NCBI GenBank assembly: GCA_029959615.1
Contig: JASCOD010000006.1
Coordinates: 248,001-312,000, forward strand
Length of the DNA stretch: 64,000 nt
Reading direction: 5' to 3'
Source of the DNA: Flavobacteriaceae bacterium PS02338
GTDB lineage: Bacteria; Bacteroidota; Bacteroidia; Sphingobacteriales; Sphingobacteriaceae
Made by a program: the position numbers and the translations under genes. Shown here piece by piece: positions 52,064 to 60,949 of the stretch (within the stretch, counting starts at the first letter, position 1; the number at the start of each line of letters is the position of its first letter). Under the pieces are notes generated by a model that saw only the letters and a list, made by a program, of their open reading frames with translations, had not been told where the DNA came from and made no database searches.

Positions 52064-52549
52064 TTACTTACGGGCTTCTTTCAGATGGTCTAAGGTAATG
52101 TTGGAGCCTATTTTTACTAAATCGGTAGCAATAAAGCTCCTAAATCTTTTGATATTGCTATTAGCGAAAAACAATCTTCTGCAAAGCTGCTCGTAATAGT
52201 GCATCGAAGGAACTACTACAATCAAAATAAAATCTGTATCGCCAGTTACATAATAACATTGTTGCACTTCTGGACAGCTCTTAAAAAGAAATTTAGCTTC
52301 GTCTATCGATTCTATTTTTTCGTTTTCCATGGCTACAGTAACGCAGATGGTAATCAAATTACCTAATTTCTGACTATTTAGAACAGAAGTGTTAGTCATA
52401 ATAAACCCAGTTTCGGTAAGTCGTTTTATCCTCCTTTGTACAGCCGCTGCAGATAGGCCAATTTTGTCACCAATATCTCGTTGTGGGGTGAAATTATCTT
52501 TCTGCAATAGATTTAAAATGGAAATGTCGAAAGTATCGAGTTCTGTCAT
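52064..52549 (-). CDS. Lrp/AsnC-family transcriptional regulator
   Basis: A 161-residue protein starting at ATG 52549 (MTELDTFDISILNLLQKDN); an upstream in-frame TTG (52570) is rejected. The N-terminal winged helix has 'TPQRDIGDKIGLSAAAVQRRIKRLTETGFI', and the C-terminal RAM ligand domain has 'AMENEKIESIDEAKFLFKSCPEVQQCYYVTGDTDFILIVVV' (residues about 75-115). These regulators sense amino acids. It is divergent from an EamA transporter, its likely target. Confidence 0.93.
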   Translation of the reverse strand: MTELDTFDISILNLLQKDNFTPQRDIGDKIGLSAAAVQRRIKRLTETGFIMTNTSVLNSQKLGNLITICVTVAMENEKIESIDEAKFLFKSCPEVQQCYYVTGDTDFILIVVVPSMHYYEQLCRRLFFANSNIKRFRSFIATDLVKIGSNITLDHLKEARK

Positions 52550-52573
52550 AATAGCTAATGAATGAAACAAAAT

Positions 52574-52630
52574 TGCAAAAAGTGAATGTAAATTAAGGAA
52601 TTAATTCGCTTCATGAGTGTTAATTTTGCA
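52574..52630. promoter_or_regulatory. Nested dyad in the asnC-eamA divergent spacer
   Basis: TGCAAAA (52574-52580) and TTTTGCA (52624-52630) are symmetric around position 52602, which is also the centre of the palindrome GAATTAATTC (52598-52607). Lrp/AsnC octamers bind extended symmetric DNA, so this 57-bp nested dyad between the regulator and the transporter is a good operator candidate. The right half overlaps the -7 element at 52621-52628. Confidence 0.5.
52621..52628 (+). promoter_or_regulatory. -7 promoter element of the EamA transporter
   Basis: TAATTTTG matches TAnnTTTG, ends 19 nt before the ATG at 52648, and lies inside the dyad at 52574-52630, so a bound regulator could block it. 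Confidence 0.45.
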
Positions 52631-52647
52631 TTAAATCAATTGAATAG

Positions 52648-53637
52648 ATGTTGGAAACGATTCCTAACCCAGTTAAAGAAGAAGTTTTATTGTTGAATGA
52701 AGACTTACCTGTGATGATTGACAGCGGATCACAAAAAGATCCAAAGACAGACAAACAATTAAAGGGATTTGCATTAGCAATTATCGGGGCTACTTTATGG
52801 GGGGTATCTGGTACCTTCGGACAATTTCTGTTTCAGCAGAGAGGCGTAAATGTAGAATGGCTAATTACCGTGAGAATGCTTGTTTCTGGAGGAATACTAC
52901 TGTTATTTTCTTTTTCAAGGGATAGTCAGCGTACAATATCCATTGTGAAAAATAAGAAGGATTTTTTAAAGCTGGTTATTTTTGGCATTACCGGAATGGT
53001 GACTGTTCAGTATACCTATTTTGCTGCAGTTAAACATTCAAATGCAGCCACGGCAACTATTTTACAATTTGCTGGCCCAGTACTTATTGCAATCTATCTT
53101 GCCTTAAAAAATAGAAGATGGCCACGTTGGGTAGAAGTTTTGGCAATTGGTCTGGCTGTTTTCGGTACGTTTTTATTAGTAACGCATGGCGACGTAGGTA
53201 CCTTGTCTATTTCAAAAACAGCTTTTATAATGGGCATAGCATCAGCTGTTGCGTTAGCGATTTATACTTTACAGCCCATCAGTTTATTGAAAAAGTATGA
53301 CTCGGGAACCGTAGTAGGTTGGGGAATGTTGATTGGAGGTATTGCGTTTTCATTTATCAGGGCACCTTGGCAAGTAGCAGGTGTATGGGATAGCTATAGT
53401 TTTATTTCTGCTGCATTTATTATTGTTTTTGGAACTTTAATTGCCTTCTATACCTACTTAACTGCGGTAAAATTAATTGGCGGACAAAAGACAAGTTTGT
53501 TGGCCTCAGCAGAACCACTTTCGGCTACTTTGTTGTCTGTTTTGTGGTTAAAAGTTCCTTTTCATACGATAGATTGGGTAGGTAGTTTGTGCATTATCTC
53601 TACTGTTTTTATTCTGAGCAGAAAGGAAAAGAAATGA
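52648..53637 (+). CDS. EamA/DMT-family transporter
   Basis: A 329-residue membrane protein with ten hydrophobic segments as two EamA repeats. It has an unusually long, charged N-terminal tail (residues 1-40, MLETIPNPVKEEVLLLNEDL onward) before the first helix FALAIIGATLWGVSGTFG. Repeat 1 ends around residue 175; repeat 2 has 'KTSLLASAEPLSATLLSVLWLKVPF'. With an AsnC-type regulator divergent to it, amino-acid export is plausible. Confidence 0.9.
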   Translation: MLETIPNPVKEEVLLLNEDLPVMIDSGSQKDPKTDKQLKGFALAIIGATLWGVSGTFGQFLFQQRGVNVEWLITVRMLVSGGILLLFSFSRDSQRTISIVKNKKDFLKLVIFGITGMVTVQYTYFAAVKHSNAATATILQFAGPVLIAIYLALKNRRWPRWVEVLAIGLAVFGTFLLVTHGDVGTLSISKTAFIMGIASAVALAIYTLQPISLLKKYDSGTVVGWGMLIGGIAFSFIRAPWQVAGVWDSYSFISAAFIIVFGTLIAFYTYLTAVKLIGGQKTSLLASAEPLSATLLSVLWLKVPFHTIDWVGSLCIISTVFILSRKEKK

Positions 53638-53663
53638 TCGTTTAGTATAGGATTTACGCATTT

Positions 53664-54380
53664 CTAAATCAGCATAGCCATCAATTGTTTAGCATTGGTT
53701 ATAGCGCCCATTCCCCAAGTGTTATTAAAGTATACAAATACTTGTTCGGTATCTTTTGGAACTTGAGTTATAAAATTCTGTAATACTTCTTTTTCATATA
53801 CTGATTTGTATAGCACAGGCTTGCCGTGAAATCGATAGTAAATTTGAAAACCAGTCTTGATCACATTGTTAGGTAAATTGCTAGGATAGCTCTGGCCTGC
53901 AAAGATGATATGATTAACAGCTAGCCGTTCAAATACAGTTTCGTTCCACCATGAGAGATGCCTAAACTCAACTACGTTTTGCGAATGATTTTTAAGTAAC
54001 TCTACTAATCTTTCTAATCGCTCTTCGTTAAAGCTAAACGAAGGCGGAAATTGAAACAATACGTACGCTAGTTTTTCTTTTAAACCTGTACTAATGATTT
54101 GCAGGAACTGCGATAAGTCTTCTTTGCAATCGTTTAATTGCTTGTAATGGGTAATTAACCTGGGTGCTTTCATCGTAAATAGAAAATCAGAAGGACTATC
54201 ATTATACCATTTAAGTAGAGACTTCTCGCTGGGTATCTTATAGAAACTAGCATTGATTTCTATCGTATTGAAGTGCTCACAATAAAATTTAAACCAATCT
54301 TTTTGAGGTAAGCCCGCTGGATAGAAAAACTCTTTCCATTCTTTGTAATAAAAACCTGAACAACCTATTTTCCATTTCAT
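53664..54380 (-). CDS. DUF72 (YecE-like) protein
   Basis: A 238-residue cytoplasmic TIM-barrel-like protein. Conserved DUF72 elements are KIGCSGFYYKEWKEFFYP at the start, 'HFNTIEINASFYKIPSEKSLLKWY', FLFTMKAPRLITHYKQL, 'AYVLFQFPPSF', 'VVEFRHLSWW' and the end 'QVFVYFNNTWGMGAITNAK'. The family is universal and of uncertain function. Single gene. Confidence 0.93.
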   Translation of the reverse strand: MKWKIGCSGFYYKEWKEFFYPAGLPQKDWFKFYCEHFNTIEINASFYKIPSEKSLLKWYNDSPSDFLFTMKAPRLITHYKQLNDCKEDLSQFLQIISTGLKEKLAYVLFQFPPSFSFNEERLERLVELLKNHSQNVVEFRHLSWWNETVFERLAVNHIIFAGQSYPSNLPNNVIKTGFQIYYRFHGKPVLYKSVYEKEVLQNFITQVPKDTEQVFVYFNNTWGMGAITNAKQLMAMLI

Positions 54381-54498
54381 TTAACGATAACAAATAGGAG
54401 CTAACTCCAGTTTTTAAAGATAATATTTAAAGTTGTAGCGATTGGAGTTCCTGTTGCGTATGGGCTATGATATTAAACCAAATCAATTTTAAGCTGTT

Positions 54499-55002
54499 AT
54501 GAAGAAATTTTTAATCATTTTATCGGTAATATTCATTGCGAATCTAGGGTGTAAAAAGCTGGATAAAGGAGATAGATTGTGTGGCTGTTCGCCTGCTACA
54601 CAACCACCATTAACATTCGTAATCAAAGGCGCAAATGGTACCGATCTATTAAATCCAGCAACTGTCGGGTACTTTTCAAATAACGATATCAAATTATATC
54701 AGCTCGAAGAAAATGGTGCTCAAAAGCAGTTGAACTTTTTTGTGCGACCAAATTTCAGTAACGGTGTCGATAAGTTCGACTTTTATCAAATTCACTCAGC
54801 TGAAATCATGAGATTAGCTATCTCTTTAACTAAAGATTTCTACCTAAAGTTGGGAGATAAAGAACCCTTGAAAATAAATTTAGAAAGAGTTAAAGATGAT
54901 TTTAAGGTTAGTAAGTTAACTATAAATGGAGTAGAAAAAACCGCTGAAACTGGCATTATAACCAAATACATGCCCAATGTTTATGTTATAGAAATTCCTT
55001 AA
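54499..55002 (+). CDS. Small lipoprotein, unknown function
   Basis: A 167-residue protein with lipobox IANLGC (C18). A Cys-rich start (LCGCSPATQPP) is followed by a beta-sandwich-like chain: 'LTFVIKGANGTDLLNPATVGYF', 'LNFFVRPNFSNGVDKFDFYQ' and 'KVSKLTINGVEK'. Similar short lipoproteins with this opening are common in Bacteroidota, with no known role. Its stop overlaps by 4 nt that of the convergent gene. Confidence 0.75.
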   Translation: MKKFLIILSVIFIANLGCKKLDKGDRLCGCSPATQPPLTFVIKGANGTDLLNPATVGYFSNNDIKLYQLEENGAQKQLNFFVRPNFSNGVDKFDFYQIHSAEIMRLAISLTKDFYLKLGDKEPLKINLERVKDDFKVSKLTINGVEKTAETGIITKYMPNVYVIEIP

Positions 55003-55559
55003 TCTTTCCATCCCCAAGGGGCAGTTGGCACTGCAATGGGTTTGTTTAAATCAAATTTAACCGTAAAAAGACGATCGGAACCTATCCTGCGTAAGTTATA
55101 GGTGAAGTGGTCTTTATCAATAGTTATCCACCAAATGTTACCTACGGCTGCCGGTAAAAGGGTAGCCGTTTCTTGGTCGGCGGGGAAAATCTGGATCCCT
55201 GCTTGTCCTGAGTTATTTGTCCAACCACCATATTGTGTTACCTTTTCTTCTGAACCGTCTGCGTGGCGATGATCGTGTTTCAGTAAAATCCTATCATTTT
55301 TAAGTTTTAGTACCCAAGTTCTAGATTTATCTTCTCCCACAAAAAATGGAATTTTGATAAGGCTGTCGTTGCAAAGCCTCACATGCATTACCAGTGGGCC
55401 ATTTTTAAAAGCATCGGTCATGCCTTGTGTTACTTCGCCTTGATAGGCTTTGCCGCAATGTTGTTTTAATAAATCCCAAAATTGCTGCGCACCTGATTTT
55501 TGTTGAGCATAGGCATTAATGCTGAAAAGGCATAGCAGTATAAAAAGCAGTTTCTTCAT
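54999..55559 (-). CDS. Secreted protein of unknown function
   Basis: A 186-residue protein with a signal peptide (MKKLLFILLCLFSINAYAQ). The mature region has a short helix ('AQQFWDLLKQHCGKAYQGE') and a beta-rich part with 'LLKHDHRHADGSEEKVTQYGG' and 'HFTYNLRRIGSDRLFTVKFD'. The HDHRHADG cluster could bind a metal. I recognise no named family. It follows the DinB-like gene by 24 nt on the same strand. Confidence 0.75.
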   Translation of the reverse strand: MKKLLFILLCLFSINAYAQQKSGAQQFWDLLKQHCGKAYQGEVTQGMTDAFKNGPLVMHVRLCNDSLIKIPFFVGEDKSRTWVLKLKNDRILLKHDHRHADGSEEKVTQYGGWTNNSGQAGIQIFPADQETATLLPAAVGNIWWITIDKDHFTYNLRRIGSDRLFTVKFDLNKPIAVPTAPWGWKD

Positions 55560-55583
55560 TATTATTGAGATTGATGTGAGGTT

Positions 55584-56057
55584 TTAAGCGGTGTGCTTCA
55601 ACATTTTCTTAATTAAAACAATTTGTCCTAAATGATAATAACTGTGCTCAATCATTGCATCAATATTTCTTAGGTAAGTCTGGTATTTTTCATCAACAAA
55701 ATATTCATTTAAATTTTCCGCTGTCATTTTTTCTGTAAGAGACGCAAATTCTTCAGCATCTGCCCAAAATTTAGTTAAGAAGTTCTTCCAGTCAACTTCC
55801 AATTTCATTTCTTCAAAATCAAAACTGTAGATATCTCTGATGTCTAAATCACCACCTAAGAAAACTCTATTTATTCCAGAAATGTAATAATGGATATGTT
55901 GGGCAAGTATTGCAATGGTGTTCAGGTTTTGGAATTTGGTTTTCGCAATTTTCCAGTCCAGATTTTCCAGTTCATTTTTAAAATTGGTATTTGCAATCCA
56001 AGTTCCATTAAGAATTACTTCTCTAAATCTATTGGCAAGTATTTTTGGAGTAGTCAT
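55584..56057 (-). CDS. DinB-like (DUF1572-type) protein
   Basis: A 157-residue four-helix-bundle protein. Histidines H54 and H56 (AQHIHYYI) with the C-terminal HSYYH motif (H138, H142) form a DinB-type metal site. The family binds a divalent metal and often uses thiol substrates; the actual reaction is unknown. Start ATG at 56057. Cytoplasmic. Confidence 0.85.
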   Translation of the reverse strand: MTTPKILANRFREVILNGTWIANTNFKNELENLDWKIAKTKFQNLNTIAILAQHIHYYISGINRVFLGGDLDIRDIYSFDFEEMKLEVDWKNFLTKFWADAEEFASLTEKMTAENLNEYFVDEKYQTYLRNIDAMIEHSYYHLGQIVLIKKMLKHTA

Positions 56058-56118
56058 AATTTAGCTTTAACGGTGATTGATACATATGCTTACAAATTAA
56101 GATTATTATTTGATAGCA

Positions 56119-56149
56119 AAAAAAAAGTCCCGCATGTAGCGAGACTTTC
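56119..56149 (-). terminator. Terminator for the RND efflux operon (minus strand)
   Basis: The hairpin AAAGTCCCGC ... GCGAGACTTT, read on the minus strand, is followed by a run of eight or nine T. It lies past the dispersed repeat behind the outer-membrane factor gene. Confidence 0.7.
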
Positions 56150-56206
56150 CAACTAGTAAATAATTAGCCCTACACTAATTATGAGTTATGGATGTTTATA
56201 AGATTT

Positions 56207-56305
56207 CGTCATTGCGAGGTACGACCATGAAGTAGATGCGGAGCAAACCAATCCTAAAGCTATGATTACGGTAGTAGTAAGATTGCTTCGTACCTCGCAA
56301 TGACG
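56207..56305. repeat. Dispersed palindromic repeat, CGTCATTGCGAGGTACGA arms
   Basis: The 18-nt arms 56207-56224 and 56288-56305 are exact inverted copies; between them lies 63 bp with further partial symmetry (GAGCAAACCAATC against GATTGCTTCG). It shares its arm sequence with the element at 62944-63029 and is a member of the same dispersed family. It is located in the spacer just past the outer-membrane factor gene. Confidence 0.85.
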
Positions 56306-56324
56306 TTTTGTCTAATATCTCAAA

Positions 56325-57773
56325 TTAATTAGACCATCCGCCACCTAATGCTTGGTAAATTTTTACCATCGCATTCAGTTGCTGTTTTTTGGTTTCTATC
56401 AGCTCTAATTTTGCTTCTAGCGCATCTCTCTGTGTCATCAATACTTCCAAATAATCAGCTCTGGTAGATTTGAATAAGTCATTAGAGATCTCAATAGATT
56501 GCGTTAAAGCCTGCACTTGTTTAGCCTTTAACTCGTAGCTTTTACCCAAGTTGCCGATACTAGACAATTGGTTAGCTACTTCAATATAACCATTTAAGAT
56601 GCTTCTTTCATATTGATAAACCGCCTGAATTTGTTTCGCATTTGCAGTGAAATAAGTGGCTTTAATTGCATTTCTGTTAATTAAAGGAGCTGCCACATCG
56701 CCTGCGATAGAATACAGCATTGACTCTGGCATCTTTACCAGATAGGAAGGATTAAATGCTTGGAAACCTAAAGCTGCAGAAATTCCTAAAGAAGGGTAGA
56801 ACTGTGCTTTGGCCACCTTCACATCCAGCTTTGCTGCAATGAGATCTAACTCTGCTTGTTTGATATCTGGCCTGTTAGCTAGTAATTGCGAAGGAATGCC
56901 TGTATGCAAGTCTTTAGCTAAGCTTGTATCAAAACTGTTCTTGTCTCTCGCAATATGCTGCGGGTATCTGCCCAACAAGAAGTTGATTTTATTCTCTGTT
57001 TCTGTGGTTTTTTGTAAGATATCAAACTCTAAACTTCTAGAGCTCAATACCTCTGCTTCAAATTTACGAACGGCCAATTCGGTTACTCTAGTGGCTTCCT
57101 TTTGAATTTTAACTACCGCCAATGCATTGGTCTGTAGTTCGATGTTTTTACGCACCATATCCAATTGATTATCTAAAGCCAATAGCTCGTAATATGAATT
57201 CGCAATTTCTGCTACTAAACTCGTTACTACAAAGTTTTTGCCTTCTACAGATGATAGATACCTTGTGTAAGCAGCTTTTTTTGCATTACGTAGTTTATGC
57301 CAAACGTCTACCTCCCAGTTGGCGTATAAGCCCACTAGATAGTCGGGTAGGGGTTCTGGCATTTCCTTGCCTGGCTTAATCTCGGTACTGGCGTCACCTG
57401 CGCCCTGACTAGTATATCTGCCTACTTTTTCTAAACCTGCACCAGCTTTTAAACCCACACTCGGTAAGATTTCTCCTTTTCTGGCTCTTACTTCATTCCT
57501 AGCAATTTCAATTTCCTGTAAAGTGATATTTAACTCCTGATTGTTTTGCAAAGCAGTATCAATCAAGTTGGTTAGATATTGGTCTTTAAAGAAATCTTTC
57601 CATTTAATTTTACCCACATTAGTGGTATCGCTAGTATTGTTTACATAGGCACTAGGTGTGCTCTTATTTTCTGTTTTTTGAACAAGAGCGGGGATTTTAC
57701 AGCCTGCATAGGCCAAGCTCAATAATGCAAATCCCCATATTTTATGATGATTCTTTCTAAACATTGCCTTCAA
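56325..57773 (-). CDS. RND efflux outer-membrane factor (NodT/OprM family)
   Basis: A 482-residue lipoprotein (lipobox YAGC, C25). It shows the duplicated outer-membrane efflux layout: long helices in 'NQELNITLQEIEIARNEVRARKGEILPSVG' and the repeat 'RPDIKQAELDLIAAKLDVKVAKAQFYPSLGISAALG'. It forms the trimeric outer-membrane channel of an efflux complex. Its start overlaps the 3' end of the pump gene by 17 nt. Confidence 0.94.
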   Translation of the reverse strand: MKAMFRKNHHKIWGFALLSLAYAGCKIPALVQKTENKSTPSAYVNNTSDTTNVGKIKWKDFFKDQYLTNLIDTALQNNQELNITLQEIEIARNEVRARKGEILPSVGLKAGAGLEKVGRYTSQGAGDASTEIKPGKEMPEPLPDYLVGLYANWEVDVWHKLRNAKKAAYTRYLSSVEGKNFVVTSLVAEIANSYYELLALDNQLDMVRKNIELQTNALAVVKIQKEATRVTELAVRKFEAEVLSSRSLEFDILQKTTETENKINFLLGRYPQHIARDKNSFDTSLAKDLHTGIPSQLLANRPDIKQAELDLIAAKLDVKVAKAQFYPSLGISAALGFQAFNPSYLVKMPESMLYSIAGDVAAPLINRNAIKATYFTANAKQIQAVYQYERSILNGYIEVANQLSSIGNLGKSYELKAKQVQALTQSIEISNDLFKSTRADYLEVLMTQRDALEAKLELIETKKQQLNAMVKIYQALGGGWSN

Positions 57774-60700
57774 TTTCTTCGGTTAATGGGTGTTCGTCTT
57801 CAATTTTGATCAGCTTGCGCTTGCTAGCAATAGTGCCAAAAACGTAATACAAGCCCGGAATGATAATTACCCCGAACACTGTTCCTAGTAACATACCACC
57901 TGCAGCAGCCGAACCAATGGTGCGGTTACCGATAGCACCTGGGCCACTCGCGAAAACCAAGGGGATTAAACCCGCAATGAACGCAAAAGAAGTCATTAAA
58001 ATAGGACGGAACCTTACGACAGCACCTTCCATGGCAGCTGCTAAAATGGTTTTACCTTCTGCATGTTTCTGTGCAGCAAATTCTACAATCAGTACGGCGT
58101 TTTTACCGAGCAAACCAATCAACATCACCATAGAAACCTGTGCGTAAATATTGTTTTCTAAGCCAAGAAGCTTTAAGAAAAGAAATGCTCCAAATATCCC
58201 GGCAGGTAAAGAAACGATTACCGCTAATGGTAAGATAAAGCTCTCGTATTGAGCAGCTAATACCAGATATACGAAGCCTAAGCAAATTAAGAAGATATAA
58301 ATAGCTTCGTTGCCCCTGCTGCTTTCGTCTTTAGAAATACCAGCCCAATCAATACCGTAACCTCTTGGTAGTGTTTTTTTAGCTACTTCTTCTACCACTT
58401 TCAGGGCTTCGCCAGAGCTGTAACCAGCAGCAGGCGAACCATTGATTTCGGCAGAGTTGTACATGTTGTGGCGAGTAATTTCCGAAAGCCCGTACACTTT
58501 TTTCATGGTCATAAACGATGAAAAAGGAACCATCTCGTCTCTGTTGTTTTTCACATAGAGCTTCATTACATCGGCCGGTAAAGCTCTGTATTGAGGTAGC
58601 GATTGAACAATCACTTTATACTGGCGACCAAATTTGATAAAGTTAGTTTCGTAGTTACTACCAATCAAGTCGGATAAGGTTTCTAGTGCTTTTTCTGGTG
58701 TTACGCCTTTTTGCTGTGCTTTATCGTTATCAATGTTCAACATATATTGTGGGAAACTGGCACTGTAAAACGTAAATACAGATTGTAGCTCTGGACGTTT
58801 GTTCAATTCTCTCACAAAATCCTTACTTACTTTCTCCATTTCTACATAATTATTTCTTCCAGCTTTGTCTAATAAACGTAGCTCGAAACCACCAGCGGCA
58901 CCATAACCTGGAACTGCAGGAGGTTGGAAAAACTCGACCATCGCCCCTGGCATATCTTTAGATTTTTCTTCCAGTTCTTTGATGATATCTTGAGCAGTAT
59001 TTTTTCGGTCTTTCCAGTCTTTAAGGTTGATTAAGCATGTGCCTGAGTTGGCACCTGTACCCTCGGTTAACACTTCGTATCCCGCTAGGGCAGATACAGA
59101 ACTTACACCTTCAATTTCCTCGCAGATTTTTTCCAGTTTTTCGGAAATCTGATTGGTTCTTTCTAAGGTAGAACCTGGAGGTGTTTGAATGATGGCGTAA
59201 ATCATCCCTTGGTCTTCATTGGGAATAAATCCCGATGGTACGGAATTGCTCAATAAATAAGTAGCCACACAGAAAATACTTAGTACACCAAAAATAGCGA
59301 CTTTACGTGCCACCACTTTGTTCATTACTTTTTGGTAACGACCAGTCAACCTGAAGAACCAACCGTTAAAAGCAGCTAAACCTTTATCTATAATTGATTT
59401 TTTCTTATGATGATCAGCACTATGTTTCTTTAACATAATGGCACATAAAGCTGGCGTTAAAGTCAATGCTACTACACCCGATAAGATGATGGAAGTAGCC
59501 ATTGTGATCGAGAACTGGCGATAAAATACACCCACCGGACCAGACATAAATGCTACCGGAATAAATACCGACGCCATTAAGAAAGTGATGGCGACAATAG
59601 CACCTCCAATATCTGTGATGGCTAATTGCGTAGCCTTTAATACCGACAAGCGCTTGTCGGCTTCCATCTTAGCGTGCACGGCTTCTATCACTACAATGGC
59701 GTCATCGACGACAATACCAATGGCCAATACCAATGCGAATAGCGTGATGAGGTTCAATGTAATGCCGAAAAACTGCATGAAAATAAAGGAACCTATTAGC
59801 GAAACAGGTACGGCAATGGCAGGAATTAGCGTAGAACGCCAATCGCCCAAGAAAATGAAAACCACTAAGCCTACTAAAATAAAGGCTTCAATTAGTGTAT
59901 GTACTACTTTTTCTATAGAGGCGTCAAGGAACTTAGAAACGTCGTAACTGATTTCGTAATCCATTCCTTTTGGGAAGTTCTCTGCTTTAATTTCCTCTAA
60001 GCGTTTCTTTACATTCTCAATTACTTCTTGTGCATTACTGCCGTAAGATTGTTTGAGTACAATGGCTGCAGATGGTTTACCATTGATATGCGAATACAAA
60101 TCGTACATGGCACTACCAAATTCTACATCTGCAACATCCTTAAGCCTTAATAATTCGCCATTGGCACTTGCTCGTAAAACGATGTTTTTATAATCGTCTT
60201 CTTTGGTGAAACGCCCTGGATATTTCAAAACGTATTCAAATGATTCTGAACGTTTACCCGATGCTTCACCTGTTTTACCTGGTGAGGCTTCTAAACTTTG
60301 ATTATTTAATGCTTCTAAAACTTCTTCCGAAGATATTTTGTAAGCCAACATTTTATCTGGTTTCAACCAAATACGCATCGCATATTCACGGTTACCCAAA
60401 ATATCGGCAAAGCCTACACCATCTACACGTTTAAGTTCCGGAATTACGTTGATGTCAGCGTAATTGAACAGGAAGTTTTCGTTCATGTGTGGGTCTTTAC
60501 TGAACACATTCACATACATCAACATGTTGGGTTGTTGGCGACTGATTTTGATACCTTCACGGATCACCAAAGGCGGAAGCTTATTCGTTACAGCGGCTAC
60601 ACGATTTTGTACGTTCAAGGTCGCTTGATCTGGATCGGTACCCAAATTAAATACCAACTGTATCGAACATTCACCATCGTTACCAGCATCAGAAGTCATG

Positions 60701-60930
60701 TATTTCATCCCTGGAATACCATTTAAGGCTCTTTCTAGAGGAATAACTACGGCTTTAATTAAGAGTTCGTTGTTTGCTCCAGGATATTCGGCCACAATGT
60801 TTACCATAGGTGGCGATATATTTGGCAATTGTGTTACGGGCAGGCCAATAAGTGCCAGCACGCCCATAAATACGATGATCAGTGATATCACGATGGATAG
60901 CACCGGTCTTTTTATGAATTTACTAAACAT
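57757..60930 (-). CDS. RND multidrug efflux pump (AcrB/HAE1 type)
   Basis: A 1057-residue pump with about 12 membrane helices. Markers are MFSKFIKRPVLSIVISLIIV, 'LALVLAIGIVVDDAIVVIEAV' (the TM4 acidic pair of proton relay), 'PVAFMSGPVGVFYRQFSITM', LVLAAQYESFILPLAVIVSL and LIGLLGKNAVLIVEFAAQ. Porter-domain repeats lie in residues about 40-330 and 570-860. It exports hydrophobic compounds using proton flow. The start is ATG 60930, 19 nt after the adaptor gene's stop. Confidence 0.97.
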   Translation of the reverse strand: MFSKFIKRPVLSIVISLIIVFMGVLALIGLPVTQLPNISPPMVNIVAEYPGANNELLIKAVVIPLERALNGIPGMKYMTSDAGNDGECSIQLVFNLGTDPDQATLNVQNRVAAVTNKLPPLVIREGIKISRQQPNMLMYVNVFSKDPHMNENFLFNYADINVIPELKRVDGVGFADILGNREYAMRIWLKPDKMLAYKISSEEVLEALNNQSLEASPGKTGEASGKRSESFEYVLKYPGRFTKEDDYKNIVLRASANGELLRLKDVADVEFGSAMYDLYSHINGKPSAAIVLKQSYGSNAQEVIENVKKRLEEIKAENFPKGMDYEISYDVSKFLDASIEKVVHTLIEAFILVGLVVFIFLGDWRSTLIPAIAVPVSLIGSFIFMQFFGITLNLITLFALVLAIGIVVDDAIVVIEAVHAKMEADKRLSVLKATQLAITDIGGAIVAITFLMASVFIPVAFMSGPVGVFYRQFSITMATSIILSGVVALTLTPALCAIMLKKHSADHHKKKSIIDKGLAAFNGWFFRLTGRYQKVMNKVVARKVAIFGVLSIFCVATYLLSNSVPSGFIPNEDQGMIYAIIQTPPGSTLERTNQISEKLEKICEEIEGVSSVSALAGYEVLTEGTGANSGTCLINLKDWKDRKNTAQDIIKELEEKSKDMPGAMVEFFQPPAVPGYGAAGGFELRLLDKAGRNNYVEMEKVSKDFVRELNKRPELQSVFTFYSASFPQYMLNIDNDKAQQKGVTPEKALETLSDLIGSNYETNFIKFGRQYKVIVQSLPQYRALPADVMKLYVKNNRDEMVPFSSFMTMKKVYGLSEITRHNMYNSAEINGSPAAGYSSGEALKVVEEVAKKTLPRGYGIDWAGISKDESSRGNEAIYIFLICLGFVYLVLAAQYESFILPLAVIVSLPAGIFGAFLFLKLLGLENNIYAQVSMVMLIGLLGKNAVLIVEFAAQKHAEGKTILAAAMEGAVVRFRPILMTSFAFIAGLIPLVFASGPGAIGNRTIGSAAAGGMLLGTVFGVIIIPGLYYVFGTIASKRKLIKIEDEHPLTEEIEGNV

Positions 60931-60949
60931 AATTTTCTTGAAAAATGAC

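Noticed and set aside
57860..58147. 95-codon + frame antisense to the RND pump
   Set aside because: The pump has all conserved motifs; long antisense frames are common opposite membrane proteins.
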